This document shows, in pieces, positions 56,666 through 64,000 of a DNA stretch of 64,000 nt. Each line of letters starts with the position of its first letter. Within the stretch, counting starts at the first letter, position 1. The notes under the pieces were generated by a model, which did no database searches, was not told the DNA's origin, and saw nothing but the letters and a program-made list of their open reading frames with translations. This DNA is from HRBIN16 sp049969495. Lineage in GTDB: Bacteria > Armatimonadota > HRBIN16. The translations under genes and the position numbers were made by a program. The stretch lies in contig JBMFOT010000002.1 of assembly GCA_049969495.1 (NCBI GenBank), positions 1 to 64,000 on the forward strand, read 5' to 3'.

Positions 56666-57690
56666 TGACTACACGAACTGCGACGCCACAGCTCACACAT
56701 CGCCAGAAAGCGGCGGTGATGATTGTGGCGATGGGGCCCGATGTGGCAGGCAAGGTACTGCGCCATCTGGATGAGGACGAGGTAGAACAAATCACCCTCG
56801 AAATCGCCCGCATGGGCAAAATCCCGCCAGAGGTGCGCGAAGCGATTATCGAGGAGTTTCACGACCTCTGTGTGGCACAGGAGTATATCGCGGAGGGCGG
56901 TTTGCAACACGCCCGGCAGGTGCTGGAGAACGCTTTCGGTCCCGAAAGAGCCAACGAGCTCATCACCCGCGTCATTCAGGCGATGCAGATTGTGCCGTTC
57001 GACTTCATCAAGAAAACGGACCCCAGCCAGCTGCTGAACTTCATTCAGGATGAGCACCCGCAAACCATTGCGCTGATACTGGCTTACCTTCCTCCCAATC
57101 AGGCAGCGCAGGTGTTGCAAGGGCTACCTCCCGAATTGCGGGCGGAGGTGGCACACCGCATTGCCATCATGGATCGCACCCCGCCCGACGTGATTCGGGA
57201 GGTAGAGAAGGTGCTGGAGCGCAAGCTCTCCTCGGTGATTTCGCAGGATTTCACCACCGCCGGCGGTGTGAAGGCGCTGGTGGAACTGCTCAACTGGGTA
57301 GACCGAACCAGCGAGCGCATGATACTGGACAGCCTTTCCGAGACCAACCCTGAGCTGGCGGAAGAGGTCAAGAAGATGATGTTCGTGTTCGAGGACATCG
57401 TGCAGCTGGACGACCGCTCCATCCAGGCGGTGCTCAAGGAGGTGGACATGAAGGAGCTTGCGCTCGCACTCAAGGGTTGCAGCGAGGAGGTGCGTCAGCG
57501 TATCTTCAAGAACATGTCCGAACGCGCCGCCAACATGCTCAAAGAGGATATGGAGTTCATGGGTCCGGTGCGCCTGCGCAACGTGGAAGAGGCTCAGCAG
57601 CGCATCGTCGCCATCATCCGACGCATGGAGGAGGCTGGCGAAATCGTCATCGCGCGTGGTGGCGGCGGTGCGGAAGAGATGGTGGTGTAA
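56665..57690 (+). CDS. fliG: flagellar motor switch protein FliG
   Basis: A 341-residue C-ring protein. The N-terminal domain (LTHRQKAAVMIVAMGPDVAGKVLRHLDEDEVEQIT) binds FliF, the middle domain has EHPQTIALILAYLPPNQAAQVLQGLP, and the C-terminal domain carries the torque helix with charged residues (LDDRSIQAVLKEVDMKELALALKGCSEEVRQRIFKNMSERAANMLKEDME). Start overlaps the fliF stop by 1 bp (TAATG). Confidence 0.97.
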   Translation: MTTRTATPQLTHRQKAAVMIVAMGPDVAGKVLRHLDEDEVEQITLEIARMGKIPPEVREAIIEEFHDLCVAQEYIAEGGLQHARQVLENAFGPERANELITRVIQAMQIVPFDFIKKTDPSQLLNFIQDEHPQTIALILAYLPPNQAAQVLQGLPPELRAEVAHRIAIMDRTPPDVIREVEKVLERKLSSVISQDFTTAGGVKALVELLNWVDRTSERMILDSLSETNPELAEEVKKMMFVFEDIVQLDDRSIQAVLKEVDMKELALALKGCSEEVRQRIFKNMSERAANMLKEDMEFMGPVRLRNVEEAQQRIVAIIRRMEEAGEIVIARGGGGAEEMVV

Positions 57691-57693
57691 CCG

Positions 57694-58398
57694 ATGCTGG
57701 GGCAGGTACTCAAGGGCAACCAGCTGGCTCGCTTCACCCGATGGGTGGGGTCTCCTCTGCGGGTTATCCAAACACCCTCCGAACCGCAGGAGCAAGAACA
57801 TGAATCGACAGGTCCCACCCCCGAAGAGTTGCTGGCGGAAGCGAAGCGCGTTCTGGCGGAAGCGCACCGGCAGGCGGACCAGATGCGCCAGGATGCGGTG
57901 CGCAAGGGCTATGAAGAGGGCTTGCAGCTGGGGCGTGAGGAAGGGTTACGCCACTATCAACAAGCGATAGAAGCTCTGGGTAGCGAGGTGCAAAAGCTGG
58001 TGGACGCCATCCTCGCCGAGCGACAGCGACTTTGGGAGGAGATGGAGCCGCAGGTAGTAGACCTTGTGCTGGAAATCGCCCGCAAGGTGCTGCGCGAGGA
58101 GATTCAGGCGCGTCGTGAAGCTACCCTGTCCATCATTAAGCACGCCCTGCGGCGCGTGGTGGACACCGAACACGTACGTATCCGGGTGCATCCCGACGAC
58201 CTGCGGATTGCCAGGGAGCATCGGGAGGACTTCCTCGCCGTGTGCGACGGGGTAAAGCAGATAGAGATTGTAGACGACCAGCGTGTAGGCGGTGGTGGTT
58301 GTATTATTGAGACGCCCAGCGGTACTATCGACGCTTCTTTGCGCACACAAATACAGTCGGTAGAGAAATCGCTACGGCAGGAGGATCAGGCGGCGTAA
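57694..58398 (+). CDS. fliH: flagellar assembly protein FliH
   Basis: A 234-residue regulator of the export ATPase. The N-terminus is variable, then a long coiled coil (TPEELLAEAKRVLAEAHRQADQMRQDAVRKGYEEGLQLGREEGL) and the C-terminal stator-like domain (VVDLVLEIARKVLREEIQARREATLSIIKHALRRV, RIRVHPDDLRIAREHRED, GGGCIIETPSGTIDASLRTQ). 3 bp after fliG and 19 bp before fliI. Confidence 0.93.
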   Translation: MLGQVLKGNQLARFTRWVGSPLRVIQTPSEPQEQEHESTGPTPEELLAEAKRVLAEAHRQADQMRQDAVRKGYEEGLQLGREEGLRHYQQAIEALGSEVQKLVDAILAERQRLWEEMEPQVVDLVLEIARKVLREEIQARREATLSIIKHALRRVVDTEHVRIRVHPDDLRIAREHREDFLAVCDGVKQIEIVDDQRVGGGGCIIETPSGTIDASLRTQIQSVEKSLRQEDQAA

Positions 58399-58417
58399 CG
58401 GATAGGGGTGAGCGAAG

Positions 58418-59764
58418 ATGCGGAACGCGCCTGAAAACCTGCTACCATTATCTCCACCCGACCTGTCGGCAGCGCGGGAGCGATTGCGCCTGCTGGACCC
58501 GATAAAGGTGCACGGTCGGGTGCAACAGGTTATCGGGCTGGTCATAGAAAGCGTCGGACCCGCTGCGCGTGTAGGTGAGGTCTGCGAGATTCACTTCCAG
58601 CGCACACGCCCTCCCATCTTTGCGGAGGTGGTGGGCTTTCGGCAGAACCGCGTGCTGTTGATGCCTTTGGGGGAGATGGAGGGTATCACGCCCGGCAGTC
58701 AGGTGGTAGCAACGGGCATGGTACACAAAGTACCTGTCGGCGAATGCCTGCTGGGGCGCGTGCTGGACGGGTTGGGCAGACCGATGGACAGCGGGCCACC
58801 GATTACTCCAGACACCCTGTATCCGGTGAACCGCCAGCCCCCGAATGCCCTGGCTCGCAAACGCATTACCGAAGCGGTCAGTCTGGGGGTACGGGCGATT
58901 GACGGGTTGCTTACCGTCGGCAAGGGGCAACGTATCGGCATCTTCGCCGGCTCCGGTGTGGGCAAAAGTACCCTGCTGGGCATGATTGCCCGCTACACCA
59001 GCGCGGATGTGAACGTCATCGCCCTCACCGGCGAGCGTGGGCGTGAGGTACGCGAGTTCATAGAAGAGGACCTGGGTGAGGAAGGGCTAAAGCGGTCGGT
59101 GGTGGTGGTCGCGACGTCCGATCAGCCTGCGCTGCTGCGCATTAAAGCGGCGATGGTCGCCACAACCATTGCCGAGTACTTCCGGGATCAGGGGCTGGAT
59201 GTGTTGCTGATGATGGATTCGGTCACACGCCTTGCGCTGGCGCAGCGCGAGGTGGGATTGGCTATCGGCGAACCGCCTGCCACACGCGGCTACACGCCCT
59301 CGGTGTTTGCCATTCTGCCTCGTCTGCTGGAACGCGCGGGCACATCGGATAAGGGCACAATTACCGGGCTGTACACCGTGCTGGTGGAAGCCGATGATAT
59401 GAACGAGCCGGTCGCCGACACCGTGCGGGGCATCCTGGACGGGCACATTGTGTTGTCGCGTGCGTTGGCGCACCGCAACCACTATCCTGCCATTGATGTG
59501 CTGGCAAGCGTCTCGCGCGTGATGCCCCAAATCACCGATGAGGAACATCGGCAGGCGGCGGCGCAGGTGCGTAAGGTGCTGGCGGACTACACCGAGGCGG
59601 AAGACCTGATTAACATCGGCGCGTACCAGCAGGGCAGTAACCCCGATATCGACTACGCCCTGCGCTACATCGGCAAGGTGCGTGAGTTCTTGCAACAGGG
59701 CAAGATGGAGGGATGCCCGCTGGAGCAGACGATACAGCGGTTGAAAACATTGTTCGTTGATTGA
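58418..59764 (+). CDS. fliI: flagellum-specific ATP synthase/ATPase FliI
   Basis: A 448-residue ATPase that powers flagellar protein export. Walker A GIFAGSGVGKSTLLG at about 175-189, DEHRQAAAQV and the family block ARYTSADVNVIALTGERGREVREFIEEDL, Walker B-like VLLMMDSVTRLALAQREVGLAIGEPP and the C-terminal QGSNPDIDYALRYIGKVREFLQQ. ATG start with GGGGTGAG nearby. A 130-bp gap with a repeat follows before fliJ. Confidence 0.96.
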   Translation: MRNAPENLLPLSPPDLSAARERLRLLDPIKVHGRVQQVIGLVIESVGPAARVGEVCEIHFQRTRPPIFAEVVGFRQNRVLLMPLGEMEGITPGSQVVATGMVHKVPVGECLLGRVLDGLGRPMDSGPPITPDTLYPVNRQPPNALARKRITEAVSLGVRAIDGLLTVGKGQRIGIFAGSGVGKSTLLGMIARYTSADVNVIALTGERGREVREFIEEDLGEEGLKRSVVVVATSDQPALLRIKAAMVATTIAEYFRDQGLDVLLMMDSVTRLALAQREVGLAIGEPPATRGYTPSVFAILPRLLERAGTSDKGTITGLYTVLVEADDMNEPVADTVRGILDGHIVLSRALAHRNHYPAIDVLASVSRVMPQITDEEHRQAAAQVRKVLADYTEAEDLINIGAYQQGSNPDIDYALRYIGKVREFLQQGKMEGCPLEQTIQRLKTLFVD

Positions 59765-59853
59765 TAAATTGATTGGGTTGATTGCGTGCGTGTTGATGAG
59801 CGTTTATGGGCTTTTGTCATCCTAACAGCGTATCGGTGAGCGTTTGTGCGCTT

Positions 59854-59884
59854 GTGTCATTCTGAACGGAGCGAAGAATCTCAT
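59854..59884. repeat. family A element, partial copy, between fliI and fliJ
   Basis: TGTCATTCTGAACGGAGCGA followed by AGAATCTC, a half-element of the copies at 113 and 15514. It ends 10 bp before the fliJ ATG. The remaining gap 59765-59853 shows an internal near-repeat (GAGCGTTTATGGGCTTTTGTCA / GAGCGTTTGTGCGCTTGTGTCA-like, each half under 20 nt identical) and nothing else. Confidence 0.7.
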
Positions 59885-59894
59885 TACCAGTGCT

Positions 59895-60371
59895 ATGCGA
59901 CGATTTGAGTTCTCTCTACAAAAAGTTCTGGACTACCGTCAACGGCGGGAAGAGCAGGCGGTGCGTGCCTTTACACAAGCGCAAGCGCAGCTACTGCACG
60001 AGCAGGCGGTGTTGCACAAACTGGTTGTGGAACGCGAAGAGTGTCTGCGCCGTTCGCATCGTCAGCAGCGTCTGACGGTGGAACTGCTGGATGTAGAACA
60101 AACCTATCTGTCCGCTCTGGAAGAGCGCATCGAGGCACAGCGCGAACGGGTGGCAGAGGCAGAGAAGGTGCTGGAAGAGAAACGACAGGCTTTGACGCAG
60201 GCACAGCGCGAACGCAAAGCACTGGAACGCTTGCGAGAGAAGCACTACGAACAGTGGCGTCAGGAAATATTGCGCATCGAGCAGAAAGCACTGGATGAGC
60301 TTGCGACGGCGCGATCGGTGCGATCACCGGGCGTTTTGACCTTACACACAGGGGGTGAGGAGCGTGAGTAG
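59895..60371 (+). CDS. fliJ: flagellar export protein FliJ
   Basis: A 158-residue coiled-coil protein (MRRFEFSLQKVLDYRQRREEQAVRAFTQAQAQL, the FliJ family start) that assists the export ATPase. Chosen start ATG 59895; a frame reaching back to 59844 would add MCACVILNGAKNLITSA, which is translated dispersed repeat and not FliJ-like. No strong ribosome site is present, because the repeat lies just upstream. It overlaps the transglycosylase gene by 17 bp. Confidence 0.88.
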   Translation: MRRFEFSLQKVLDYRQRREEQAVRAFTQAQAQLLHEQAVLHKLVVEREECLRRSHRQQRLTVELLDVEQTYLSALEERIEAQRERVAEAEKVLEEKRQALTQAQRERKALERLREKHYEQWRQEILRIEQKALDELATARSVRSPGVLTLHTGGEERE

Positions 60372-60897
60372 CCTGTACGCACAGGCGATTGCCCGAATGC
60401 AAGCCCTGTGGCAAAGGGTGGAGCAGTTATCTATTGCTACGCCTTCCGTCAGCCCGTCCTCCGGGTTCGCGCAGGCACTGCGGGTGGCGCAGCGGAGCGC
60501 TACCGCTATGTTACCGGCTGCAATCGGCGAGTTGATAGCGCGCGTGGCGCAGGAAGAGGGGGTGGATGAGGCACTGGTGCGAGCGGTGGTACGGGCAGAA
60601 TCCGGCGGCAACCCCAACGCGGTTTCGCCGAAGGGAGCAATGGGTTTGATGCAGCTGATGCCGGGTACCGCCGAAGCGATGGGCGTCAGCAATCCCTTTG
60701 ACCCCGAGCAGAACCTGCGTGGTGGTGTGCGCTTGCTGCGGGGGCTACTGAATGAGTTCGGCGATGTGCGCCTCGCGCTGGCGGCGTACAACGCGGGAGG
60801 ACCGGCAGTGCGCCAGTATGGGGGCATCCCCCCGTATGCGGAAACCCAGAAATTCGTGCAGAGGGTGATGGAGCTGTGGCAGGGTGAGCGCCGATGA
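60355..60897 (+). CDS. SLT-type lytic transglycosylase
   Basis: A 180-residue protein with a goose-type SLT domain at about 60-175: the catalytic Glu at position 82 in VRAESGGNPNAVSPKGAMGLMQLMPGTA, then NPFDPEQNLRGGVRLLRGLL and LALAAYNAGGPAVRQYGGIPPYAETQKFV. No signal peptide is seen; flagellum-linked transglycosylases without one may be exported by the flagellar system to cut peptidoglycan for the rod. GTG start at 60355 or 60364, both weak. It sits after fliJ and its end overlaps motE by 4 bp. Confidence 0.85.
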   Translation: MRSVSSLYAQAIARMQALWQRVEQLSIATPSVSPSSGFAQALRVAQRSATAMLPAAIGELIARVAQEEGVDEALVRAVVRAESGGNPNAVSPKGAMGLMQLMPGTAEAMGVSNPFDPEQNLRGGVRLLRGLLNEFGDVRLALAAYNAGGPAVRQYGGIPPYAETQKFVQRVMELWQGERR

Positions 60898-61391
60898 AGC
60901 GGTTGTTGCTGGTGCTGATACTTCTGCTGGCACTACTGGGGGTTGCGTACGGACTGGCGAAGATGGGCGTTATTCCGGTGGCGAAGCTGACGGCGAAAAA
61001 CCCCGCGCTGGCGAAGTTCGCCCGCACGGTGGGACTACTCCCCCGCAAGCAGGCGGTCAAAGCCGATACGAAGGAAGAGCACTCTTCCAGCCCCGCTCCT
61101 GAAGCCTCTCGCCCCATGAAAGTTGCTGAACCGCCCCGTCCCGCCGTGCAGCCGCCGGTAACCGCTCCCGCTTCTGCTGGCGATAACGCCGGTCGGCAGA
61201 TTGGCTGGGTGGCGAAGGTGTATGAGAACATGGAGCCTGAGGAGGCGGTGCGTATCATGGAGAAGATGGACGACCGCGAAGTGGTGCCTCTGTTGCGTCG
61301 CATGAAACAGCGGCAGGTGGCGCAAATCCTCGCGCTGATGCCTCCCGACCGCGCCGCTCGCCTCTCACGCACCCTGATGATTCAGAGGTAA
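60894..61391 (+). CDS. MotE-like / MgtE-N flagellar chaperone
   Basis: A 165-residue protein with an N-terminal membrane helix (LLLVLILLLALLGVAYGLAKMG), a Pro/Ala-rich linker and a C-terminal MgtE-intracellular-N-like domain (WVAKVYENMEPEEAVRIMEKMDDREVVPLLRRMKQRQVAQILALMPPDRAARLSRTL). MotE proteins with this layout occur at the end of flagellar operons and support stator or motor function. ATG overlaps the transglycosylase stop by 4 bp. Last gene of the flagellar unit here; fliK and flgD are not in the window. Confidence 0.82.
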   Translation: MKRLLLVLILLLALLGVAYGLAKMGVIPVAKLTAKNPALAKFARTVGLLPRKQAVKADTKEEHSSSPAPEASRPMKVAEPPRPAVQPPVTAPASAGDNAGRQIGWVAKVYENMEPEEAVRIMEKMDDREVVPLLRRMKQRQVAQILALMPPDRAARLSRTLMIQR

Positions 61392-61404
61392 AAAGCACAA
61401 CAGC

Positions 61405-61433
61405 TTCCCATCTCGCCTCTGGTGAGGTATAAT
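61405..61433 (+). promoter_or_regulatory. promoter of the DUF4058 gene, leaderless
   Basis: TTCCCA 61405-61410, 17 nt, TATAAT 61428-61433. The ATG at 61440 is only 6 nt after the -10 box, where transcription is expected to start, and there is no ribosome binding site. Confidence 0.68.
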
Positions 61434-61439
61434 GAAAGC

Positions 61440-62246
61440 ATGAACCCCTTCCCCGGAATGAACCCGTATCTGGAACGCTACTGGCGGGACGTGCACGCCT
61501 CGCTCATTGTGTACGCTCGTGAGGCGTTGCAGATGCAGCTTCCGCCCGGCATGGTGGCACGTATTGAGGAGCGCGTGTACGTGGACGTGCCCCATGACGG
61601 TATCCGCCGCATCATCTATCCCGACGTACATGTCTCCGAGTCCCGAGAACCCGTCGGCGGGGGAGGCACGGCAACCACTACCGCCGTGCTGGAAGAAGTG
61701 GCCACTCAACGGCTCATTATCGAGGTAGAAGAGGAGCCGATTACGGAGACCTATATCGAGGTGGTAGACCTGTCGGGTGGGAGGGTCATTACGGTAATCG
61801 AGGTGCTCAGCGTGGCTAACAAGCTGCCTGGGGAGGGTCAGGATGTCTATTTGCGCAAACAGAGAGGGGTTATTGAAGCGGGAGTGAACCTGGTAGAGAT
61901 TGATCTGCTGCGCACCGGTCAATGGGTGCTGAGTATTCCGTTTGGGAACATCCCGCCGGAGCGGCACACCCCCTACTTCGTGGTTGTCTATCGCAGCTGG
62001 CAGCCGAAAAAGCGCGAGGTCTACCCGATTGCCCTCAATCAGAGGCTGCCTCAAATCGCCATCCCCCTGCGCCCTACGGACCAGGACGTGCTGCTGGACC
62101 TGCAGGAACTGGTGAACCGCTGTTATGAGGTCGGGCGGTATGACCTGTGGATAGACTACTCCCAGGAGCCGGAACCTCCCTTGCCACCGGAAGGGGCAAA
62201 GTGGCTACATCGGCTGCTGGTGGAGAAGGGCAAACGAAGCGCGTGA
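61440..62246 (+). CDS. DUF4058 family protein
   Basis: A 268-residue soluble protein of the DUF4058 family, recognised by the start MNPFPGMNPYLERYWRDVHASLIVYAREAL, the central RLIIEVEEEPITETYIEVVD and VITVIEVLSVANKLPGEGQDVYLRKQR, and NLVEIDLLRTGQ. Function unknown. Frequent in Cyanobacteria, Planctomycetes and Armatimonadota, often near mobile or multi-copy loci. Start at 61440 rather than GTG 61422 because the -10 box TATAAT spans 61428-61433. Confidence 0.87.
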   Translation: MNPFPGMNPYLERYWRDVHASLIVYAREALQMQLPPGMVARIEERVYVDVPHDGIRRIIYPDVHVSESREPVGGGGTATTTAVLEEVATQRLIIEVEEEPITETYIEVVDLSGGRVITVIEVLSVANKLPGEGQDVYLRKQRGVIEAGVNLVEIDLLRTGQWVLSIPFGNIPPERHTPYFVVVYRSWQPKKREVYPIALNQRLPQIAIPLRPTDQDVLLDLQELVNRCYEVGRYDLWIDYSQEPEPPLPPEGAKWLHRLLVEKGKRSA

Positions 62247-62260
62247 AACAAGCCGGGCGT

Positions 62261-62289
62261 TTGACAAAATGTTGCTTGGTTGTTATAAT
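62261..62289 (+). promoter_or_regulatory. perfect consensus promoter
   Basis: TTGACA 62261-62266, 17 nt, TATAAT 62284-62289: exact consensus and spacing. Leader of about 120 nt to ATG 62415 with a hairpin ACGCGG/CCGCGT at 62302-62317 (GACG loop). Confidence 0.88.
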
Positions 62290-62414
62290 CGGGGCAGCAA
62301 TACGCGGGACGCCGCGTGAGTGCAAAATATCAGACTATCGACCCGTCTCCACAGCCTTGATGTAGCACGCAGGTGCACCACGCAGCGGCGCGTTCGTGTA
62401 GAGGAGGTGCTGAC

Positions 62415-62975
62415 ATGCTACGAACGTACGCTGACTGGTTACACCGCAATTTCTGTGCCGTTCCTACCCCTGTTGTCGCCTCCGCCGTAAAGGGCGGGTT
62501 GGTGCTGGAGCGTGTGGCGGGTGAGCCGCGCACCGACCACGAGTACAGCGCGTTGGGGTTGCCTCGTCACTCGCAGATGTGGCTGGTTTCCGCCGAACAT
62601 TGCCATCAGATGCTGTCCCAGCCGGAGATTCAAGAAGAGGTGGTGGTAGAAGCGGGCTTCATCATCTACCGCGACGGCGACGAGCGTATCTGGTTAGGAC
62701 TGGAACCCCGTGAAGCGGAGCTGGACCTGTCCGTGGATACCATGCTGGAGCGCCACATTAAACCGCTATACCATATCCTGCATGGGGAGGAAGAGGTCGC
62801 CAAGCTGGCAACAGTGGAGTACCGTATCGTGCGCACCACCGACGACCGCCTGATGGAACAACACCTGAACGAGCTGGTGTCGCATGGTTGGGAAATCACC
62901 CACTTCCAGGCGGTGATTATACAGGAAACGCGCTCCACGTTGTTCGTCGCTCTACTGCGAAAGAAGACGGAGTAG
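62415..62975 (+). CDS. protein of unknown function
   Basis: A 186-residue soluble protein without signal or membrane segment. It mixes helix and strand (YADWLHRNFCAVPTPVVAS, SQMWLVSAEHCHQMLSQPEIQEE, AGFIIYRDGDERIWLGLEPREAELDLSVDTMLERHIKPLYHILHGE, and the C-terminal DRLMEQHLNELVSHGWEITHFQAVIIQETRSTLFVALLRKK). The last block resembles DUF4177-like beta-alpha-beta repeats. AGAGGAGGTG is 6 nt before the ATG. It has a strong promoter and long leader. No family recognised. Confidence 0.7.
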   Translation: MLRTYADWLHRNFCAVPTPVVASAVKGGLVLERVAGEPRTDHEYSALGLPRHSQMWLVSAEHCHQMLSQPEIQEEVVVEAGFIIYRDGDERIWLGLEPREAELDLSVDTMLERHIKPLYHILHGEEEVAKLATVEYRIVRTTDDRLMEQHLNELVSHGWEITHFQAVIIQETRSTLFVALLRKKTE

Positions 62976-64000
62976 CTACAGGTCACCCATCGCGCGCAGC
63001 AGGCGAGCCTGCGCCATGGACTGCTCGGTTTGCGCTTCCAGTAGCCGGGTGCGTGCTTCGGTCAGCGCGGCAAGGGCGTCGATTTGCTCCACCAGAGGGG
63101 CTTTACCCTCGTGTACGCGCAGTGCAGCAACGCGATACGCTTCTTCGGCGTCTTTCAGCGCAGCATCAGCGGTGGCAAGGTTGGCGGTGGCGGTCTGGAT
63201 GTCCAGCCACGCCTGTCGCACCTCACTTTCTACCTGCAGTTGCAGGGCACGTGAGATGGCCGTTTCCGCTTGCTCGCGGGAGGTGGCTTCGCGTACCTGC
63301 GCCTGTAGCTGTCCACCCGTCCAAATCGGCACGCTGACCATCAGCGCTACTGTGTAGCCTGACTGTGCTTTCATCCCCTCTTCTTTCATCCAGTCCTGCG
63401 AAGCGGTCAGGTACGCCTGTGGCAACAGTGCCCCCTCCGCAGCCCGACGCTCCAGTGTTGTCATACGGAGGCGTGCCTGTTGAGATTGCAGCAAAGCGCG
63501 TCGCTGCAAACCGCGCTTGACCGCTCCCTCCAGCGTATCGGGCAATGTGAAGGCGGGGGGTTCCAGCTGCTGGGGCAGGACCACCTCGCCGGTCGGCGAT
63601 AATCCGATACTCACCTGCAGGTCAATTAAGCTCTTGTGGAAGTCGTTGGCGGCAGTGGTCAACGCTTGTTTCGCATCCGCTTCCGCCGCACGACTGCGCA
63701 ACACAAACGCCAGAGGCGCCTTGCCGGTCTCATACATCTGTTCCATAATACGCGTTTGCTCTTGCTGGGCTTCATATCGCTTCTTTGCCACTTCTACCAG
63801 CTCCCGGCGCAGCAACGCCTGCAAATAGCGCATGATAACCTCCAGGCGCACCTCCTGGTGCATCTCCTGCACCTCGGCGGACATCGCTTCGGTTTCGGCA
63901 CGGGCGGCGCGCGCCATCATCTGCAGTCTCCCACCGGTGAACAGCGGCAGGGAAAGCTTTACCTGCGACGAGGCAAAGCCGTCGCGTGACGCCATGCGCA
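62976..64000 (-). CDS. TolC-family outer membrane efflux protein (5' end beyond window)
   Basis: At least 341 codons, frame open at the window edge, so the start is missing. Helix-rich with two TolC repeats (VKLSLPLFTGGRLQMMARAARAETEAMSAEV, and VALMVSVPIWTGGQLQAQVREATSREQAETAIS), EQMYETGKAPLAFVLRSRAAEADAKQAL and HEGKAPLVEQIDALAALTEARTRLLEAQTE. These form the alpha-helical tunnel of an outer-membrane channel for an efflux or secretion system. The 3' end meets the upstream gene at 62975/62976 without a gap, convergent. Confidence 0.88.
   Translation of the reverse strand, partial: RMASRDGFASSQVKLSLPLFTGGRLQMMARAARAETEAMSAEVQEMHQEVRLEVIMRYLQALLRRELVEVAKKRYEAQQEQTRIMEQMYETGKAPLAFVLRSRAAEADAKQALTTAANDFHKSLIDLQVSIGLSPTGEVVLPQQLEPPAFTLPDTLEGAVKRGLQRRALLQSQQARLRMTTLERRAAEGALLPQAYLTASQDWMKEEGMKAQSGYTVALMVSVPIWTGGQLQAQVREATSREQAETAISRALQLQVESEVRQAWLDIQTATANLATADAALKDAEEAYRVAALRVHEGKAPLVEQIDALAALTEARTRLLEAQTEQSMAQARLLRAMGDL

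Noticed and set aside
59844..59894. N-terminal extension of FliJ
   Set aside because: Encodes VILNGAKNL from the family A repeat; FliJ proper begins MRRFEFSLQKVLDYR at 59895.

Overview
The window looks like chromosome from a thermophile-type member of the Armatimonadota. The clues are three prepilins that share the N-terminus FTLIELLVVIAIIAILAAIL followed by FPVFAQAREKARQ and carry the H-X9-DG C-terminus, high G+C content, DUF1559, DUF6785 and DUF4058 type families, abundant glycoside hydrolases and short dispersed palindromes. This placement is inference; there is no rRNA or tRNA gene to confirm it. No insertion sequence, prophage or integrase is visible.

Layout. 1-85 is the leader-distal end of a CRISPR array. 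495-2131 holds a PII-like protein, a cupin and a ChbG/YdjC deacetylase. 2277-7344 holds murJ (apparently almost leaderless), a HEAT-TlpA membrane fusion, and a DUF554 / acyl-CoA ligase pair. 7459-15473 is sugar metabolism: Gfo/Idh/MocA and ThuA proteins, a GH51 arabinofuranosidase, a GH127 arabinofuranosidase, and between them a secreted Gly/Trp-rich protein with a secretin-type STN domain. 15789-20771 encodes an O-antigen-ligase-like TPR protein and a double-VWA membrane protein. 20821-24717 is a pseudopilin locus with a GntR/LacI-type regulator and a tiny membrane protein. 24984-29075 has a BtuF/BtuC pair without an ATPase, plus FapA. 29282-37027 has an OPT-like transporter, an NDP-sugar module (two nucleotidyltransferases around a DegT aminotransferase), ahcY and a six-hairpin protein. 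37121-40400 (minus) is argG-argH-yhhQ-like, the last gene apparently using a CTG start. 40551-45521 is a c-di-GMP and envelope cluster (GGDEF, nucleotidyltransferase, CdsA, two PilZ proteins). 46607-49085 has a DUF2089/DUF4097 pair and a zinc-ribbon protein with an L7/L12-like C-terminus. 51450-61391 is a near-continuous operon running from two small proteins through a Wza-like exporter and CpsB-like phosphatase into flgB-flgC-fliE-fliF-fliG-fliH-fliI-fliJ-SLT-motE. 61440-64000 ends with DUF4058, an unknown protein and a truncated TolC-like protein.

The most unusual element is at 49158-50276 on the minus strand: a near-consensus promoter, a clear cobalamin riboswitch aptamer, an intrinsic terminator and then a lone DUF1559/H-X9-DG pseudopilin gene. 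A vitamin B12 switch in front of a pseudopilin is not an arrangement I know. A second theme is a family of GC-rich palindromes that lie between genes and also inside reading frames, twice in the O-antigen-ligase-like gene and once in fliE. Promoters of TTGACA-N17/18-TATAAT type are readable in many places and were used to choose several starts.
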